Source: Acanthochlamys bracteata
Taxonomy: Eukaryota > Streptophyta > Magnoliopsida > Pandanales > Velloziaceae
NCBI GenBank assembly: GCA_019914995.1
Contig: CM034134.1
Location: 4,596,463 to 4,660,462 of the forward strand
Direction of reading: 5' to 3'
Length of the DNA: 64,000 nucleotides
A model generated the notes under the pieces. It was not told the origin of the DNA and searched no databases. It saw only the letters and a program-made list of their open reading frames with translations. Positions 10,043-21,599 of this stretch are shown in pieces (the stretch's first letter is position 1; every line of letters begins with the position of its first letter). The translations under genes were made by a program, and so were the position numbers.

Positions 10043-11137
10043 TGCCTAATGAGAGGTAACCCAAAATTTTCAACCTTTAGCTTTCATCTAGTTTAGACTT
10101 TCAATTAATTTTCTGTACTGATCTTCTTTAATTCTAACAAATTTATAATGACAGGGAGAAAAATGACAAGTGGACGTAAGTGTAAGGACTTTGAGTGAGC
10201 AAGCACAAAAATCAGGGATGCTTTTTAACCCTTCCTCTTTATTTACATTTTTTATTTACACACATTGAGGACTATGTTGGTGCTAAGTGTGGGGGTAGAG
10301 AAAATTTTGGAAACTTTTGTATTATTTGTTGCTTGGTTGGTTGAAGTACACTACTTATGATGAAATTTTCTGTCTTGAGTCTTAATTATTGGAGATGAAC
10401 TAAATGCATAGTAATTTAAATTAATTCTTATGTTAACTAGTGATGAGTATGGTATTTATTAGCTTGAACTTGTGATGATGAGTGGCTTAGAGAATTGATT
10501 TGCTCTTGTTGCCTTTTTGAGATTTAAAAGTTATCTTGAGTAGTGATTGTACACTAAGATTCTATTTCCAGCTACTGTCTTAATAAAAATATTGCACTAG
10601 TCAGGCTTGTCTAGTAGAAAAGAGCTACTTATATGAAAGCGTGAAAGATAGCCTAGAGTAATTTGGCCCTATGTATCACAAATATATAGGAGATAATTTA
10701 CCATGGAAGAGGGCTACTTTCGTGATAGTATAAAAGTTATCGATAGCGAGTTTTAATTTTATTAAAAAAACAATGTCTAACTAAGTCTTGGATACATAAG
10801 GGGATTTCAGATAACTAGTTAGTTTGACTTGCTCGATTTAAACTTCTATATTGAGACTACCAAAGTCGAAGAGATCAAAATACGCACATGAGCTTATTGA
10901 CCATCTAAATGCTTATATTCATGAGTTTAGCTTTCTTGCATTAAATTGTTTGCTTGCATGTGAACAAGTATGTGTATGATCGAGACAAAATGATTGGTTG
11001 TGCACAGAAACATTTTCATAAGTTATGCATTCAATGACAGATCTGAAGATATTGGTATTATAAAATCTAACCAAGATACATGAACATTAATATTTATTGT
11101 TGCTCGAGGGTGAGCAAAACTTAAGTGTGGGGACATT
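10043..11137 (+). repeat. 3' noncoding region and polypurine tracts of Athila-like element 1
   Basis: The segment is noncoding and is colinear with the reverse complement of 20065-21180 in the second element. It contains an internal TGCTAAGTGTGGGGGTAGAG purine tract (10285-10305) and, just before the LTR, CTCGAGGGTGAGCAAAACTT then AAGTGTGGGGACATT (11105-11137). The second tract is the expected polypurine primer for plus-strand synthesis. Confidence 0.75.
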
Positions 11138-12447
11138 TGATGTGCTTAATATGTGCTTTATCATGCACCGTTGCATCATATGTGCTTTAGTTTAGATGGA
11201 AAAACTAATGAAAAAAAAACTTTACTTTGTTGTTTATTTTATATTCAGCAATTCTATGCAGTCTGAGCATTTTTTATGAAAACTTGACTTTTTAAGTGGA
11301 GTATTTGTTAACGGCCAACAAGGTTTGAAAGCAAGACATTGCAACTTTGGGAACTTTGGGAACGAGTGCAATTGAAGGTCTTTCCAAATTTTAAATGACA
11401 TGTATGATATATGGTTGGAAATAGAAGACATAAGTCTTAATTTTGAATAATTTTACATATTTTTTTAGGCCAAATAGATTCTAAAATGATGCAGACAATT
11501 GGTGGAAAGAAAGTTCGGATTAGCTTGGACTACACTAACCTAACTATTGAATGAAAGCCCTTTGGATTTATATTCAATTTTCGGACTTCCTGTAGGTGAG
11601 AGAGCATAGGCTGCTGATCTAGGATTTATTCTAGAGTACATGTTGCTGGAATGGAGAGAAAGACAGAGGGGGGTAAGAAGCAAAGAAAAGAGATAGCAGT
11701 TCGTTCAAAAATACTCTTTATTTAGGATTCTTTTCTTCTATATCTTATGTTTCTCTCTATATTGTTAGATATGAAAACTATGAACTAAAATATTCTTTGA
11801 TGGTGCTATGGTATAGCCTTAACTATGATGATTTAATTGTTAATTCTATGCTATTCGAATTTTATAATTGTTTGTTAAGTATTCATTACTATGATTAATG
11901 CTTTTGAGTATCTGGCCAATATTCAATCGATTTGAGAGGTCATGTTGAGACGAAATGTGATGCAAGGATTATTCTTTGTAATGAATGCTATGAATTGCAT
12001 GAGAGACGGAGATGTATCTTATGGCTCGTGCAGTTAATCTAGGATGGCACAAAACTTAATGAGCATTTGTGTATATTATTTCACATAGAGATATAGTGAG
12101 TTATTGTATGAAAGTATTTTTGGTATAGATTGAGAAAGTATATCAAAGAAATTAGAATTTTTCAACTGTTCAATAAAGGTTATAATTTTCGATAGCATGA
12201 ATACGAGTTGAATTGTATTAGTTATGGTAAAGTGAAATGCCAAAGCACTTAAAACTTTGAAATCTCACAAGTGTGGTTTTTGCTTGATTTGTTTTCTTTA
12301 GTTTTAGCAATCACTTTTTTTAGATTGGTTGTTCAAATATTTCTAACATTAGTTATTTTCGGTACTAAATAAGTTAATCAATCCTCATAGGAACAATACT
12401 TTTCTCATTATTGTATTACTTGTTCAACTCGTACAATTGCAATAGCA
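11138..12447 (+). repeat. 3' LTR of Athila-like element 1
   Basis: The LTR starts TGATGTGCTTAATATG directly after the polypurine tract and ends GTACAATTGCAATAGCA. It aligns over most of its length with the reverse complement of 18649-20064, for example ATTTTCGGTACTAAATAAG before TTAATCAATCCTCA. After 12447 the sequence changes at once to the antisense integrase of a different Athila-like copy. About 1.31 kb long. Confidence 0.85.
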
Positions 12448-14060
12448 AGAGCATTGTGTTCAAGTTCCATAGGTAATTGGCATGCTTTTCCAAATACAAT
12501 ATGATATGCACTCATCCCTATAGGTGTTTTAGATTTTGTCCTATAAGCCCATAAAGCATTGTTAAGTTTTATTGCCTAATCGTTTCTGTTGGTGTTAATG
12601 GTTTTCTCTAAAATATTCTTACTTTTCCTATTGCTATTCTCTAGTTGTCCTGAGGTTTGTGGGTGATATGGAGTGGATACCTTATTAGTTATGCCACATT
12701 TCTTAACAAAGCATCAAAGGGTTTGTTGCAAAAAATCTCTACCACCATCACTAATGTGTTTACTCTAGGTGTACCAATTCTAGTGATAATCTTACTTTTA
12801 AGAAATTTGATTACGATCTTATGATCATTGGTGTTTGTAGCTTGAATCTCTACCCATTTAGATTCATAATCAACAGCAATAAGAATACAAGAATACCTGA
12901 AGGTGGAAGAAAAGGTACCAATGAAGTCTACACCCCAAACATCAAAGAGTTCTACAACCGATGCATTAGTTAAAGGCATCATACTGCTCCTACTAATATT
13001 CCCATTTTTGGCACCTATCATATTTAGAACAAAAGTTAAATGTATCTTTAAATAAAGTGGGCCAGATGAAAACTATGTGGACTTTGTGAGATGTTTTCTT
13101 AGCACAAAACTGACCTCCACATGCTAACTCATGGCTATGCCTTAAAATGCTTTCTTATTCATCTTCAGGAACACATCTATTAATGATTTCGTCAGGGCAG
13201 TGCTTAAATGGATAGGGAATCCCAATAAAAACGATTCACCAAGGACAAAAATCTCTTTTTTTTTTTTTTTTGAAAAGACAAATTATTTCTGATTGCACCA
13301 CTAACAAGATAATTCACAATACCAGCATAACAAGATTGTTTATAGCTAATGGAAAGAAGTTGTTCACCTGAAAAGAATTATTTAGAGGTATGTCGTCTCC
13401 TTCTGTTTGATCTTGAATCACGATACTAGAAAGATGATTTGCTACCAAATTCTCGCTTCCTTTCTTATTCTTAATCTCTAATTCAAACTCTTGCAGCAAT
13501 AAGATCCATCGAACCAATCTAGGCTTAGCATCTTTTTTGTCAATAAATATTTAAGGACAGCATGGTCAGCAAATAAAATAACTTTAGAACAAAAAATATA
13601 TGGACAAAATTTTTCTAAAGCAACCCCACAGCCAAACTCTTTTTTGTTGTTGAATAATTAAGTTGTGCATCCTTCAAAGTCTTGATGGCGTAATATATAA
13701 CATGTGAAGTTTATTAATCCGTTGACCTAGAACTGCACCAATAGCATAATGTGAAGCATCACACATCAACTCAAATGGTAAATTCCAGTAAGGAGGAGTG
13801 ATGACAGGAGCGGTAGTTAAGGCATTTTTCAAAGTATTGAATGCATCCAAACAATCTTTATTAAAATAAAAAACATCATCCTTAGACGATAAACCACATA
13901 AAGGCCTAGTTATTTTAGAAAAAACGTTAATGAATCTTTTATGAAAACCAGCAGTGCATAAGAAACTTCTAATACCTTTTACTAAAGTAGGAGGATGTAG
14001 ATTTTTAATAATTTCCGTTTTTGCTCTATCCACCTCAATCCCTTCACTAAAAATGTGAGG
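12448..14060 (-). pseudogene. Athila-like pol fragment: RT/RNase H and integrase
   Basis: On the minus strand the order is: RT connection/RNase H (SEGIEVDRAKTEIIKNL, VKGIRSFLCTAGFHKRFI, FSKITRPLCGLSSKDD, FELMCDASHYAIGAVLGQR; 14060-13690), RNase H end (RWILLLQEFELEIKNKKGSE; 13510-13440), and integrase core (NISRSSMMPL, VELFDVWGVDFIGTF, CILIAVDYESKWVE, VIKFLKSKIITRIGTPR; 13020-12740), then integrase tail (AYHIVFGKACQLPMELEHNA; 12540-12450). The catalytic first Asp of integrase (GVDFIG) and the RNase H Asp (CDASHY) are visible. Frameshifts separate the blocks. It is cut at 12448 by element 1 and at about 14060 by the next gypsy copy, so it is the oldest layer here. Confidence 0.85.
13258..13271. 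repeat. Poly-T tract inside the pol fragment
   Basis: A run of T is inserted into the antisense pol sequence, probably by slippage, and breaks the frame between RNase H and integrase. Confidence 0.5.
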
Positions 14061-14423
14061 CGCACCTAGAAGGAGCAACCACAAGAAGACACACATAAGC
14101 AAGTGCGTTGGATGCAAAGGATCAGATCATGAATAAAGGGTATAGCTAGCTAATAGGGAGTCCTAAGTAGGAATTGTGTTTCTTTAAGAGTCTAGCAATA
14201 AGAGTTTCATTAAGAATTGTGTATTAGGAGTTAGATGTTGATTGCAACTCTAGTAGCAAGAGTTCTAATCAGCTTGGAGAAATCCCAAGCTACAAATAAG
14301 GGTGCAAGGCACCCATAGTAGGCATAGAAGAACGTTTACTAATTTCATCTTTTAAGTTTGTTTTCTTGCGTTTACGCTTTAATTCTTACGAGATTGACTA
14401 TCAAGCGATCTTATGCCATAACA
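14061..14423 (+). repeat. LTR 3' part of Ty3/gypsy element (plus copy)
   Basis: Noncoding sequence ending TTATGCCATAACA, followed two bases later by a PBS. It contains a direct-repeat feel (AGCAATAAGAGTTTC, AGCAAGAGTTCTAATC) and CTACAAATAAGGGTGCAAGG, a degenerate promoter-like stretch. The 5' part of the LTR is absent. Confidence 0.5.
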
Positions 14424-14425
14424 AG

Positions 14426-14440
14426 TAGTATTAGAGTGCT
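14426..14440 (+). promoter_or_regulatory. Primer-binding site, initiator tRNA-Met type (degenerate)
   Basis: TAGTATTAGAGTGCT corresponds to the usual plant TGGTATCAGAGC start, complementary to the 3' end of initiator tRNA-Met. It lies two bases after the LTR end and ten bases before the gag ATG. Confidence 0.7.
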
Positions 14441-14449
14441 AGTGATATC

Positions 14450-15530
14450 ATGGATCCAGCATCGTCAAGCACGCCAAATTCACCTCCATCACCTTACTCT
14501 CCACATAATATCTGCTCCACCACCTTCTTACAAACACTCGCCACTCGCTCAAGACCTATCCTAATCTAGAACCTAGTGATGTTGACAACCGTGAAGAACT
14601 CAAATTACATGCTACGGCAATGAACAATCTCACACATACTATGGCAGACATCATGGAATTCCTCAGAAAGAATCTTCCAGGCAACTGTATGGGTAAAACC
14701 CAAGGACCATCTAACTAAGTACCAATGCCAACCTTCAAGCAAGACCCACCACTGAACTTTCTGTACAGCCCTATACCAAACAACTATCTTTTAGTCCCTC
14801 CTATGAACACCATCACTAAAATTTTGCCAATGCAAAATCAGCCCTCGATACACCACAACCCAATACCACACCCTTGGTGGCACCCTTAACCAATTTCAAC
14901 CAAATAGCACCCCTACTTAGTATCCCTCTAGGTTCATTAATATAAACTCCACAATCTTCTCCAGCGAGCATTTACAGTATGTTCACCAACCCAGACCATC
15001 CCTAGATTAACTTACTACAGCAACCTAGCCAAAGACTGCACATGACCGGTCCAAAACCGAACTCATGAGCAGCTGGCCTCTAGCGGGCTGCTGCCTGAGA
15101 CGCCTCTAGCAATGGGAGCTCACACTCAGCTGCCCATGAATCGTCATCACTTTCCATCCTTTGACAGGAACGAACCACACAAGTGGTTGTATGCCATACA
15201 CAAATATTTCAAACATTACCACACTCCGGCAATTGATTATGGTAGCGCTGCCTTGTATAACCAAGGGGATGCCAACAGAAGGTATCGAAATTTTGAGAGG
15301 GATCGATCTCATCATTCATGGGAGGAATTAACATCGGCATTACTGCACCATTTCAGGCCTACCACCTTCGAAAACACTAGTTTCTCCTTGCAGAAGTAAA
15401 AGTAAATCGTGACTTTAGCCAAAGTCTTATGCTTCTATTGCAATAACTAATACTGTAAAAGGCATAAGTGTACCACAAGTTGTCCCAATCTCACAATGGA
15501 AGAACAAGACGATGACGATGATCTTTCAGC
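14450..15530 (+). pseudogene. gag remnant of Ty3/gypsy element (plus copy)
   Basis: The ATG at 14450 opens MDPASSSTPNSPPSPYSP, a proline/serine-rich N-terminus broken after ~35 codons. A second block at 15112-15399 is the retrotransposon gag domain: HFPSFDRNEPHKWLYAIHKY, YRNFERDRSHHSWEELTSAL, HHFRPTTFENTSF. A decayed zinc-knuckle stretch follows at about 15430-15480 (FCYCNN, KHKCTTSCPN), then acidic EEQDDDDDLSAEPADE. Frames shift between blocks. Confidence 0.75.
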
Positions 15531-15544
15531 AGAACCGGCAGACG

Positions 15545-16070
15545 AAACAGTAGGAGAAGATGCTGCCTTATCATTGAGCGCTATACATTGCCTTGTTGGA
15601 CCACAGACCATTCACGTCGTGGGCAAGATAAAGAAACAGACGTCTTTAATTTTTGATTGACTCAGGGAGTACGCATAACTTCATTTCTGCTAAGTTGGTC
15701 CAGCACATGCGACTACAAGCTATAGATGTTCGACCACTAAAGGTAGAGCTAGCGGATTGGAGACCTCAATTGAAGTTGTCTATCGGGCTGTGCCACTTGA
15801 AGTATAGGGAGCCAAATTGTTCATTGATGCGTACTCATTTCCCCTTGGAGGAATGGATTTAGTATTGGGTATACAATGTCTCCGGTGCGTTGGAGAGGTT
15901 ATAGGTAATTGGGACCGTTCCGACATGCGCTTATCCATTCAAGGGCGCGAGTTTATTTTGCAAGGGATCAGCGAGGGAAGAGCCCCTCAGCTCACAAGCC
16001 TTCGCCTTGGCCACTTGCTTTGTTCCTTGTGTTTAGTTGCGGTCACAACCAGTAAAGGAAGACACTAGGG
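15545..16070 (+). pseudogene. Protease domain of Ty3/gypsy element (plus copy)
   Basis: An aspartic protease of the retropepsin type. LSLSAIHCLVGPQTIHVVGK leads into the active-site stretch DSGSTHNFISAKLVQHMRL (about 15656-15712). The flap side reads YSFPLGGMDLVLGIQ at about 15822-15870, then GREFILQGISEGRAPQLTSL. A frame change at about 15810 and stops inactivate it. The same order is found on the minus strand at 28500-27960. Confidence 0.8.
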
Positions 16071-16089
16071 ATAATAGCTTGGAAGATGT

Positions 16090-16700
16090 AACAGAGGAGT
16101 TACAAGGATTAATCACTGGGTACAAGAAAGTATTCAGCCCCATTCTTGCTCTCCCGCACAAATCAACTCATTCGGAATTCTTCTTCTCCCGAGTGCACAA
16201 CCAACTAATGTGAGGCCGTATAGGTACCCACAAGTGCAAAAAAATGAGATAGAAAGGCGCGTTGCTGAGATGTTATCACAAGGTATTATCAGGCCAAGCA
16301 CTTCTGCTTTTTCCTTCATAGTGCTTCTAGTAAAGATGAAAGGCGACTCGTGGGGTTTTTGTGTAGACTATCGAGCCCTCAACGAGATAACCATGGAAGA
16401 CAAATATCCCATTCCAGTATAGATGAACTTTTAGAGGAACTCCATGGGGCTAGAATCTTCTCCAAGATCGATATGAAGTCCGGGTACCATCAAATAAGAG
16501 TTCGTGATGATGATGTCCACAAGATAGTGTTTCGCACTCACGACAGACACTATGAGTTTTTAGTCATGCCTTTTGGCTTAATAAACGCTCCGTCAACCTT
16601 TTAGTCCTTGATGAACGAAGTGTTCTGCCCATACCTACGCAAGTTTGTATTAGGTTTTTTTTTTATGATATCCTCATTTTTAGTACCAACTTGCAGGAGC
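16090..16700 (+). pseudogene. Reverse transcriptase of Ty3/gypsy element (plus copy, truncated)
   Basis: Blocks in order: [49 protein letters not shown], a frame slip at 16422, then [20 protein letters not shown] with the motif A Asp, [16 protein letters not shown], a TAG for Gln, and SLMNEVFCPYLRKFV. At 16650-16670 the usual FFDDIL motif is destroyed by T-run slippage and frameshift. The thumb, RNase H and the first part of integrase are absent: after about 16700 the sequence passes directly into late integrase. Confidence 0.85.
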
Positions 16701-16769
16701 ACATTTGGCATTTGGCAATGCTACTTGTGCCAAGGCCAAACCAGACAGCCTCCAACCAGCAGGACTTCA

Positions 16770-17010
16770 ACAGCCCCTCCCGATTCCTACCGCTGTTTGG
16801 ACTGACATTGCGATGGAATTCATTGAAGGCTTACCTTTGTCGGAAGGGAAGAATGTTATCTTAGGGTGATCTATAGGCTAACTAAGTATGCACACTTCAT
16901 ACCTCTCAGGCATTCATATGTTGCAATGAGTGTGGCAAACACTTCCTGCCAAGGAAATTGTTAAGCTACACAGGTGTCCATTCTCGATCATTTCCGACAG
17001 GACCTGCAAG
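16770..17010 (+). pseudogene. Integrase core remnant of Ty3/gypsy element (plus copy)
   Basis: After the deletion the frame reads [18 protein letters not shown] with the first catalytic Asp region partly altered, then YRLTKYAHFIPLRHSYVAMS and CPFSIISDR. This is the integrase catalytic core. It stops at about 17010, where the LTR-distal rest is missing and repeat R begins. Confidence 0.8.
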
Positions 17011-17019
17011 CAAGCATTA

Positions 17020-18643
17020 AAAGATTATGACTAAGGTAAAACTAAAGATAAATAGTTTTATTATAATACTGTACATACAAACATTTTGGCTTATAATTTG
17101 TTTAAAAATAGCTTAGAAAATTATTACTTTAGGTCTTATTATGAGTTGTACGCTTCATCCTTAAAGTGCATGTTTCCCAATCATTGTGACAAGCTAACAC
17201 CTCAACCCTCTCACTCATCAGTTGTGTTCTCCAATCTTCGATTATTCTTTTAGTTGCGCCAATGTCAAATGTGAAGTCACTATTGAGACAGGAATAGTCA
17301 ACATATCACGTGCTAATATGAGAAATTATTGGATATTTTGTTGAATGCGTTTTCTGCGAATTCTAAATGTTAAAGCCCTCTAGATTGTTGTCGTTCTCAT
17401 TGATGATAGTATCTCTTTCAAAAATTTTAAATCCATTGAAGATCGTATATTGCTTGATGTCGAAGTTGGTATTGATGTTGAACTAGACTCGGTGGAAATT
17501 AAAATCAGTGACTACCTTTTTCTTCTTAATTAGCCTGATGGTTTGTAGCGTTGCCATTTGTTGTTGTTGAATGTCAGTGAAGATCATATACTTAATGCAA
17601 CTTGGTACAATCTTTAGTAGTTTTTGGTTGAATATCTAAAGTATTCAAATGCATACCAATATAAAAATAGCATTGAAAAACAATAAAAATTTGAAATCTA
17701 GGTCTAACATAAAGGCAAAATGATATAAAAGAAGAATATCAGAATAATATTTTTTTAAGTTATTTATCATTATTCAACTAGTGGTCTAAATAATGCAACT
17801 ATATATGTGAATGCAACATGATAGCCATGATAAAAATTGAATGAAAAACTAATGAAGAAGTAGGACAACAAATACTAATAATAAAATGTAGCATCATAAA
17901 AAACTCCTAAAGAGTCCACAAGTTTTTCAACAACAATCTAGTGAATGTCAGTAAACATATTATTACATATACTTATATTATGTAAGCACATTTTTAGAAT
18001 CTAAATACCTTTTAACAATAAATAAGTAAAGTTGTATCTTATTAACATATCACGGCTGGACTTTAGAGGGTTCAAGAGTTCGACTCTACAATACCTCTTA
18101 AATTCAGCAAAGTGTTGGTTTTGAACAAGTAAGCCAAAAAATAGCAACTTGACTATTCATTAAATTGTTCACTTGATGATGTGGCAATCACAACATTAAT
18201 ATAGTAAAACTTACCCTATATGAGATTAGCTCCTTCTCAACAAACTGAATCGCCTTTGTGTTAGCTTAAGCATTGTCTAATGTAGTTTTTTCTACCAAAA
18301 TATGTTGGTACACTTACAATAAGCTTAGAAATATTTTTAACATCATATATATAATAAATAAGTTTAAAACCAATAATTACTTTTTGCATAGCCAATTGGG
18401 AACCTTAATAATGTGCAACAACAGTTAAATAATCATGTTTACCTCTATTGTTTCGAATATTAGATGTTATGCAATAGAAAATTATGATTAACATAATCTA
18501 GATTTTAATGCAATGCACAATTTATTATGATAAACAATAATATAATTTTTAATAGTTGTTCTACTAACTTTTTGAAGTTGTTGACAATATGTTCTTTGAT
18601 ATGCTCTTCATAAACAGATAACTCACCAATTAATAGATATATT
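17020..18643 (-). repeat. Unnamed dispersed repeat R, copy 1
   Basis: Read on the minus strand this AT-rich block is colinear with 45205-48960 once the insertions there are removed. Anchors are AAGTTGCTATTTTTTGGCTTA...CTGAATTTAAGAGG (18140-18100) against GAGTTGCTATTTTTTAATTTA...CTGAATTTAAGAGG (45268-45328), CTGACATTCACTAGATTGTTG (17940) against CTGACACTCACTAGATTGTTG (48285), TTTGCCTTTATGTTAGAC (17720) against TTTGTCTTTATGTTAGAC (48489), and ATTCAACAACAACAAATGG (17560) against ATTCAACAACAATAAACGAC (48650). A short frame (MATLQTIRLIKKKK, 17555-17515) has a diverged counterpart (IRLTRKK) in copy 2. I do not recognise the family. Both copies were later used as insertion sites. Confidence 0.6.
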
Positions 18644-18648
18644 GTTGT
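18644..18648. repeat. Target-site duplication GTTGT (left)
   Basis: GTTGT directly abuts the LTR end and is repeated exactly at 21486-21490, on the other side of Athila-like element 2. Confidence 0.85.
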
Positions 18649-20064
18649 TGCTGTCGCAAGTGTACGAGTCGCACAAGTAATACAATGATGAGAAAAGTAT
18701 CGTTCCCACGAGGATTGATTAACTTATTAAGTATCGAAAATAACTAATTTCAGGATTATTTGAACAATCGATCTAAAAGAGTTAATGCTAAAACTAGGAA
18801 AAACAAAACAAGCTAAAACTAACACTCATAAGATATCAATAACTTAAGCGCTAGGGCATTTGATTTCACCATAACTAATCCAGTTCAACTCTATATTCGT
18901 GCTATCGAAGATTATAATCTTTATTGACAGTTGGAAAACCCTAATTTCTTTGATATACTTTCTCAAGCTATACCAAAAATACTTTCATGCAATAACTCAC
19001 TATATCTCTATGTGAATTAACATACAAGAAAGCTCATTAAGTTCTATGGCATCCTATATTAACTGCATGAACCATAAGAGTACATCTCTGTCTCTTATGC
19101 AATTCACGGCATTCATCACAAAAACTAATTCAAACATCACATCTCTATCTCAATACGAATCTCAAATCGATTGAATATTAGCCAGATACTCAAAAGTATT
19201 AAGCACGGTAATGAATCCTCAATAAACAATTATAAAACTTCGAATAGCATAAAATTAAAATTAAATCATCATAATTAGGCTACATCATAGCCCCAGTAAG
19301 GAGAAATTTAGCTCATAGTTTTCAGATCTAACAAAACAAACAGAAACATGAGAGATAGAACAAAAGAACCCTGAATAAAGAGTGGTGACAAGCGAACTGC
19401 CGTCTCTTTTCTTTGCTCCGTGCTTCCGTCCTTCTTTCTCCCCGTTCCAGCAGCAAGAACCCCAGAAAATAAAACCTAGATGAGCCCCACTTCCTGCTAT
19501 CTCTCCTCCTCTTTGGAAATCCGAAAATTGGGTATTTAAAACTATAGGGTTTTTCTTTCCATAATTAGATTGGTGCAGTCCAAGCTAATCCGAACTCTCT
19601 GTTCACCCGTTTTGTCTGCATCATTTTGGGGTCTATTTGGCTTCAGAAAAATAAATTAAAATATTTAAAATTAAGATCAACGCCTTATGTTTCCAACCAT
19701 ATATCACACATATCTTTTTAAAATCGTGAAGGCCATCAAGTGTACTCGTTTCAGAAACTGCACATATGTTTCGGGTCTGCATCGTATCTCAACTTCTTCT
19801 GTGAATACATATCAAATGGTTGCCCATAAAATTCTGAAATAATTCGTGGACCAACTTGAATGTCTTGGCTTTTAATCCCACAAGGCCGTTCACAAAATCT
19901 CCACAGAAAAGTCAAATTTTCATAAAAAACTCTCAGACTGCATGAAATTGCTGAAAATTAAGAAAAACAAAAAATTAAGGTTCTTTTTTATTAGTTTCTC
20001 TATATAAAAATAAGCATATACTATGCAAGAGTGCATGATATTATGTACATATTTGAGCACATCA
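18649..20064 (-). repeat. 3' LTR of Athila-like element 2
   Basis: A 1.42-kb LTR, TG...CA on the minus strand, homologous to 11138-12447 in opposite orientation. On the minus strand the polypurine tract (AGTGTGGGGGTATT, plus coordinates 20065-20078) lies immediately before it. Confidence 0.85.
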
Positions 20065-21229
20065 AATACCCCCACACTTAGATTTTTGCTCGCCCTCGAG
20101 CAATAAAGTAGATATTAATGTTCATGTAGCTTGGTTGGATTTCATAACACCATTATATACAGATCTGTCATTGAATGCATAATTCATGAAAATTTTCCAA
20201 AACACAACCAATTATATTTTCTCGATCACACACACACTTGTTCAGATGAAAGCGAATAATTTAAGGCAAGAAAGCAAAACTCATGAATATAAGTACTTAG
20301 ATGGTCAACAAGCTCAAATGCCTATTTTGATCTCTTCGACTCTTGTAATCTCAGTATTGAAGTTTAAATCGAGCAAGTCAACTAACTAGTATCTGAATTC
20401 CCCTTTCCTGTCCAGGACTTAGTCAGGTATATCATTATTATTATTTTTATTTTATTTTATTTTTCATAGTCGATAGCTTTCACACTATCACGAAGGTAGC
20501 CCTCTTCCTTGGTAGATTATCTCCTATATATTTGTGGTACATAGAGCCAAATTACTCAAGGCTAGCTTTCATACTTTCGTGTAAATAGCTCTTTTCGACT
20601 GGATAAGCCTGACTAGTGCAATGTCTTTTACGGAGACACTAGTTAGGAATAGAGTTCTAGTATATAGTCAATGCTCAATATAACTTCTCAATCCAACATT
20701 ACATAGCTTCAGATCTCAAAATGGCAACAACAGCAAATTAATTCTCTAAACTATTCATGATCACAAGTTCTAGCTAACAAATACCACATTCATCACTAGT
20801 TAACATAAGAATTAACTTCAATAGCTATGCGTTTAGTCCATCTCCAAGAATTAAGATTCAAGACACAAAATTTTCATAATAAGTGGTGTATTCCAACCAA
20901 CCAAGCAACAACAATAAGCATTACAAACATTTCTCTACCCCCACACTTGGAACTAATATTGTATTCAATGTGTATACCAAAAAATATAAGCGAAGAGGAG
21001 ACGTTAGAAAGCGTCCCTGATTTTTGTGCTTGCTCACTCAATATTTCTTATGTTTATGTCCACTTGTCATGTTTCTCCCTGTCATTTGAAATTTATTGGA
21101 ATTAAATATAGATCAAAATAGAAAACTAATTAAAAATTAAAAATAAATGAAAACTAAATGATAAAAAAAAACTTGGGTTGCCTCCCAATAAGCGCTTTAT
21201 TTATAGTCTATAGCTTGACTTCTTTCCCT
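20065..21229 (-). repeat. 3' noncoding region of Athila-like element 2
   Basis: Untranslated spacer with two complement-of-purine tracts: CCCCCACACTTAG by the LTR and CTACCCCCACACTTGG at 20935-20951. It is colinear with 10048-11137 of element 1. CTCGAGGGCGAGCAAAAA precedes the LTR-proximal tract on the minus strand. Confidence 0.75.
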
Positions 21230-21395
21230 CTATGGCGGTTCAAGGAGGATGGCAGTCTTGTTGTTGTCAAAACTAGCAAAATATGGTTTCAATCGTTGCC
21301 CATTTACTTTGAATGTACCTTTCTTCTCATCAGTAACCTCGACTGCTCCATAAGGGAAAACTCTTACCATAGTGAATGGACCCGACCATCTTGAG
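21230..21395 (-). pseudogene. Integrase C-terminus of Athila-like element 2
   Basis: The minus strand reads NSRWSGPFTMVRVFPYGAVE, then VTDEKKGTFKVNGQRLKPYF and ends LLEPP at the TAG at 21232-21230. This is the C-terminal DNA-binding part of Athila/Calypso integrase. An upstream ATG at 21481 lies in the LTR fragment, so the open frame MFKYVHNI... is a chance fusion of LTR and integrase sequence. Confidence 0.85.
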
Positions 21396-21485
21396 TTAAG
21401 GTTCTTTTTTATTAGTTTCTCTATATAAAAATAAGCATATACTATGCAAGAGTGCATGATATTATGTACATATTTGAACACATCA
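21396..21485 (-). repeat. First 90 bp of the 5' LTR of Athila-like element 2
   Basis: Nearly identical to 19975-20064: both start with TTAAGGTTCTTTTTTATTAG and end with ACACATCA or GCACATCA on the plus strand. I saw only one difference over the 90 bp, in the GAACACATCA/GAGCACATCA stretch. Confidence 0.9.
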
Positions 21486-21490
21486 GTTGT
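21486..21490. repeat. Target-site duplication GTTGT (right)
   Basis: Exact copy of 18644-18648. Confidence 0.85.
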
Positions 21491-21599
21491 AATGAATGAA
21501 TCGACACTAGGAAGTCGTCAAAACACAAAGAAGTGAAGAGCATTTTTAACTTCATAAAGAACAAGGTTTGCTCGAGCATTGAAAAAACTTAGTAAGGCT

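Larger units (their letters stand above)
18649..21485 (-). mobile_element. Athila-like element 2, internally deleted, with perfect 5-bp TSD
   Basis: On the minus strand the element begins TGATGTGTTCAAATATG at 21485 and ends CGACTCGTACACTTGCGACAGCA at 18649. GTTGT flanks it on both sides. The 5' LTR is reduced to its first ~90 bp (21485-21396) and is fused directly to the last part of integrase (about 21395-21230). The 3' noncoding region, polypurine tract and a complete 3' LTR follow. About 1.3 kb of 5' LTR plus PBS, gag and most of pol are deleted. The intact TSD shows that the deletion happened inside the element after it had inserted. Confidence 0.85.

Noticed and set aside
18040..18130. 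GGTTCAAGAGTTCGACTCTAC, like a tRNA/SINE B-box
   Set aside because: No A-box at the right distance and no cloverleaf; the stretch is part of repeat R.
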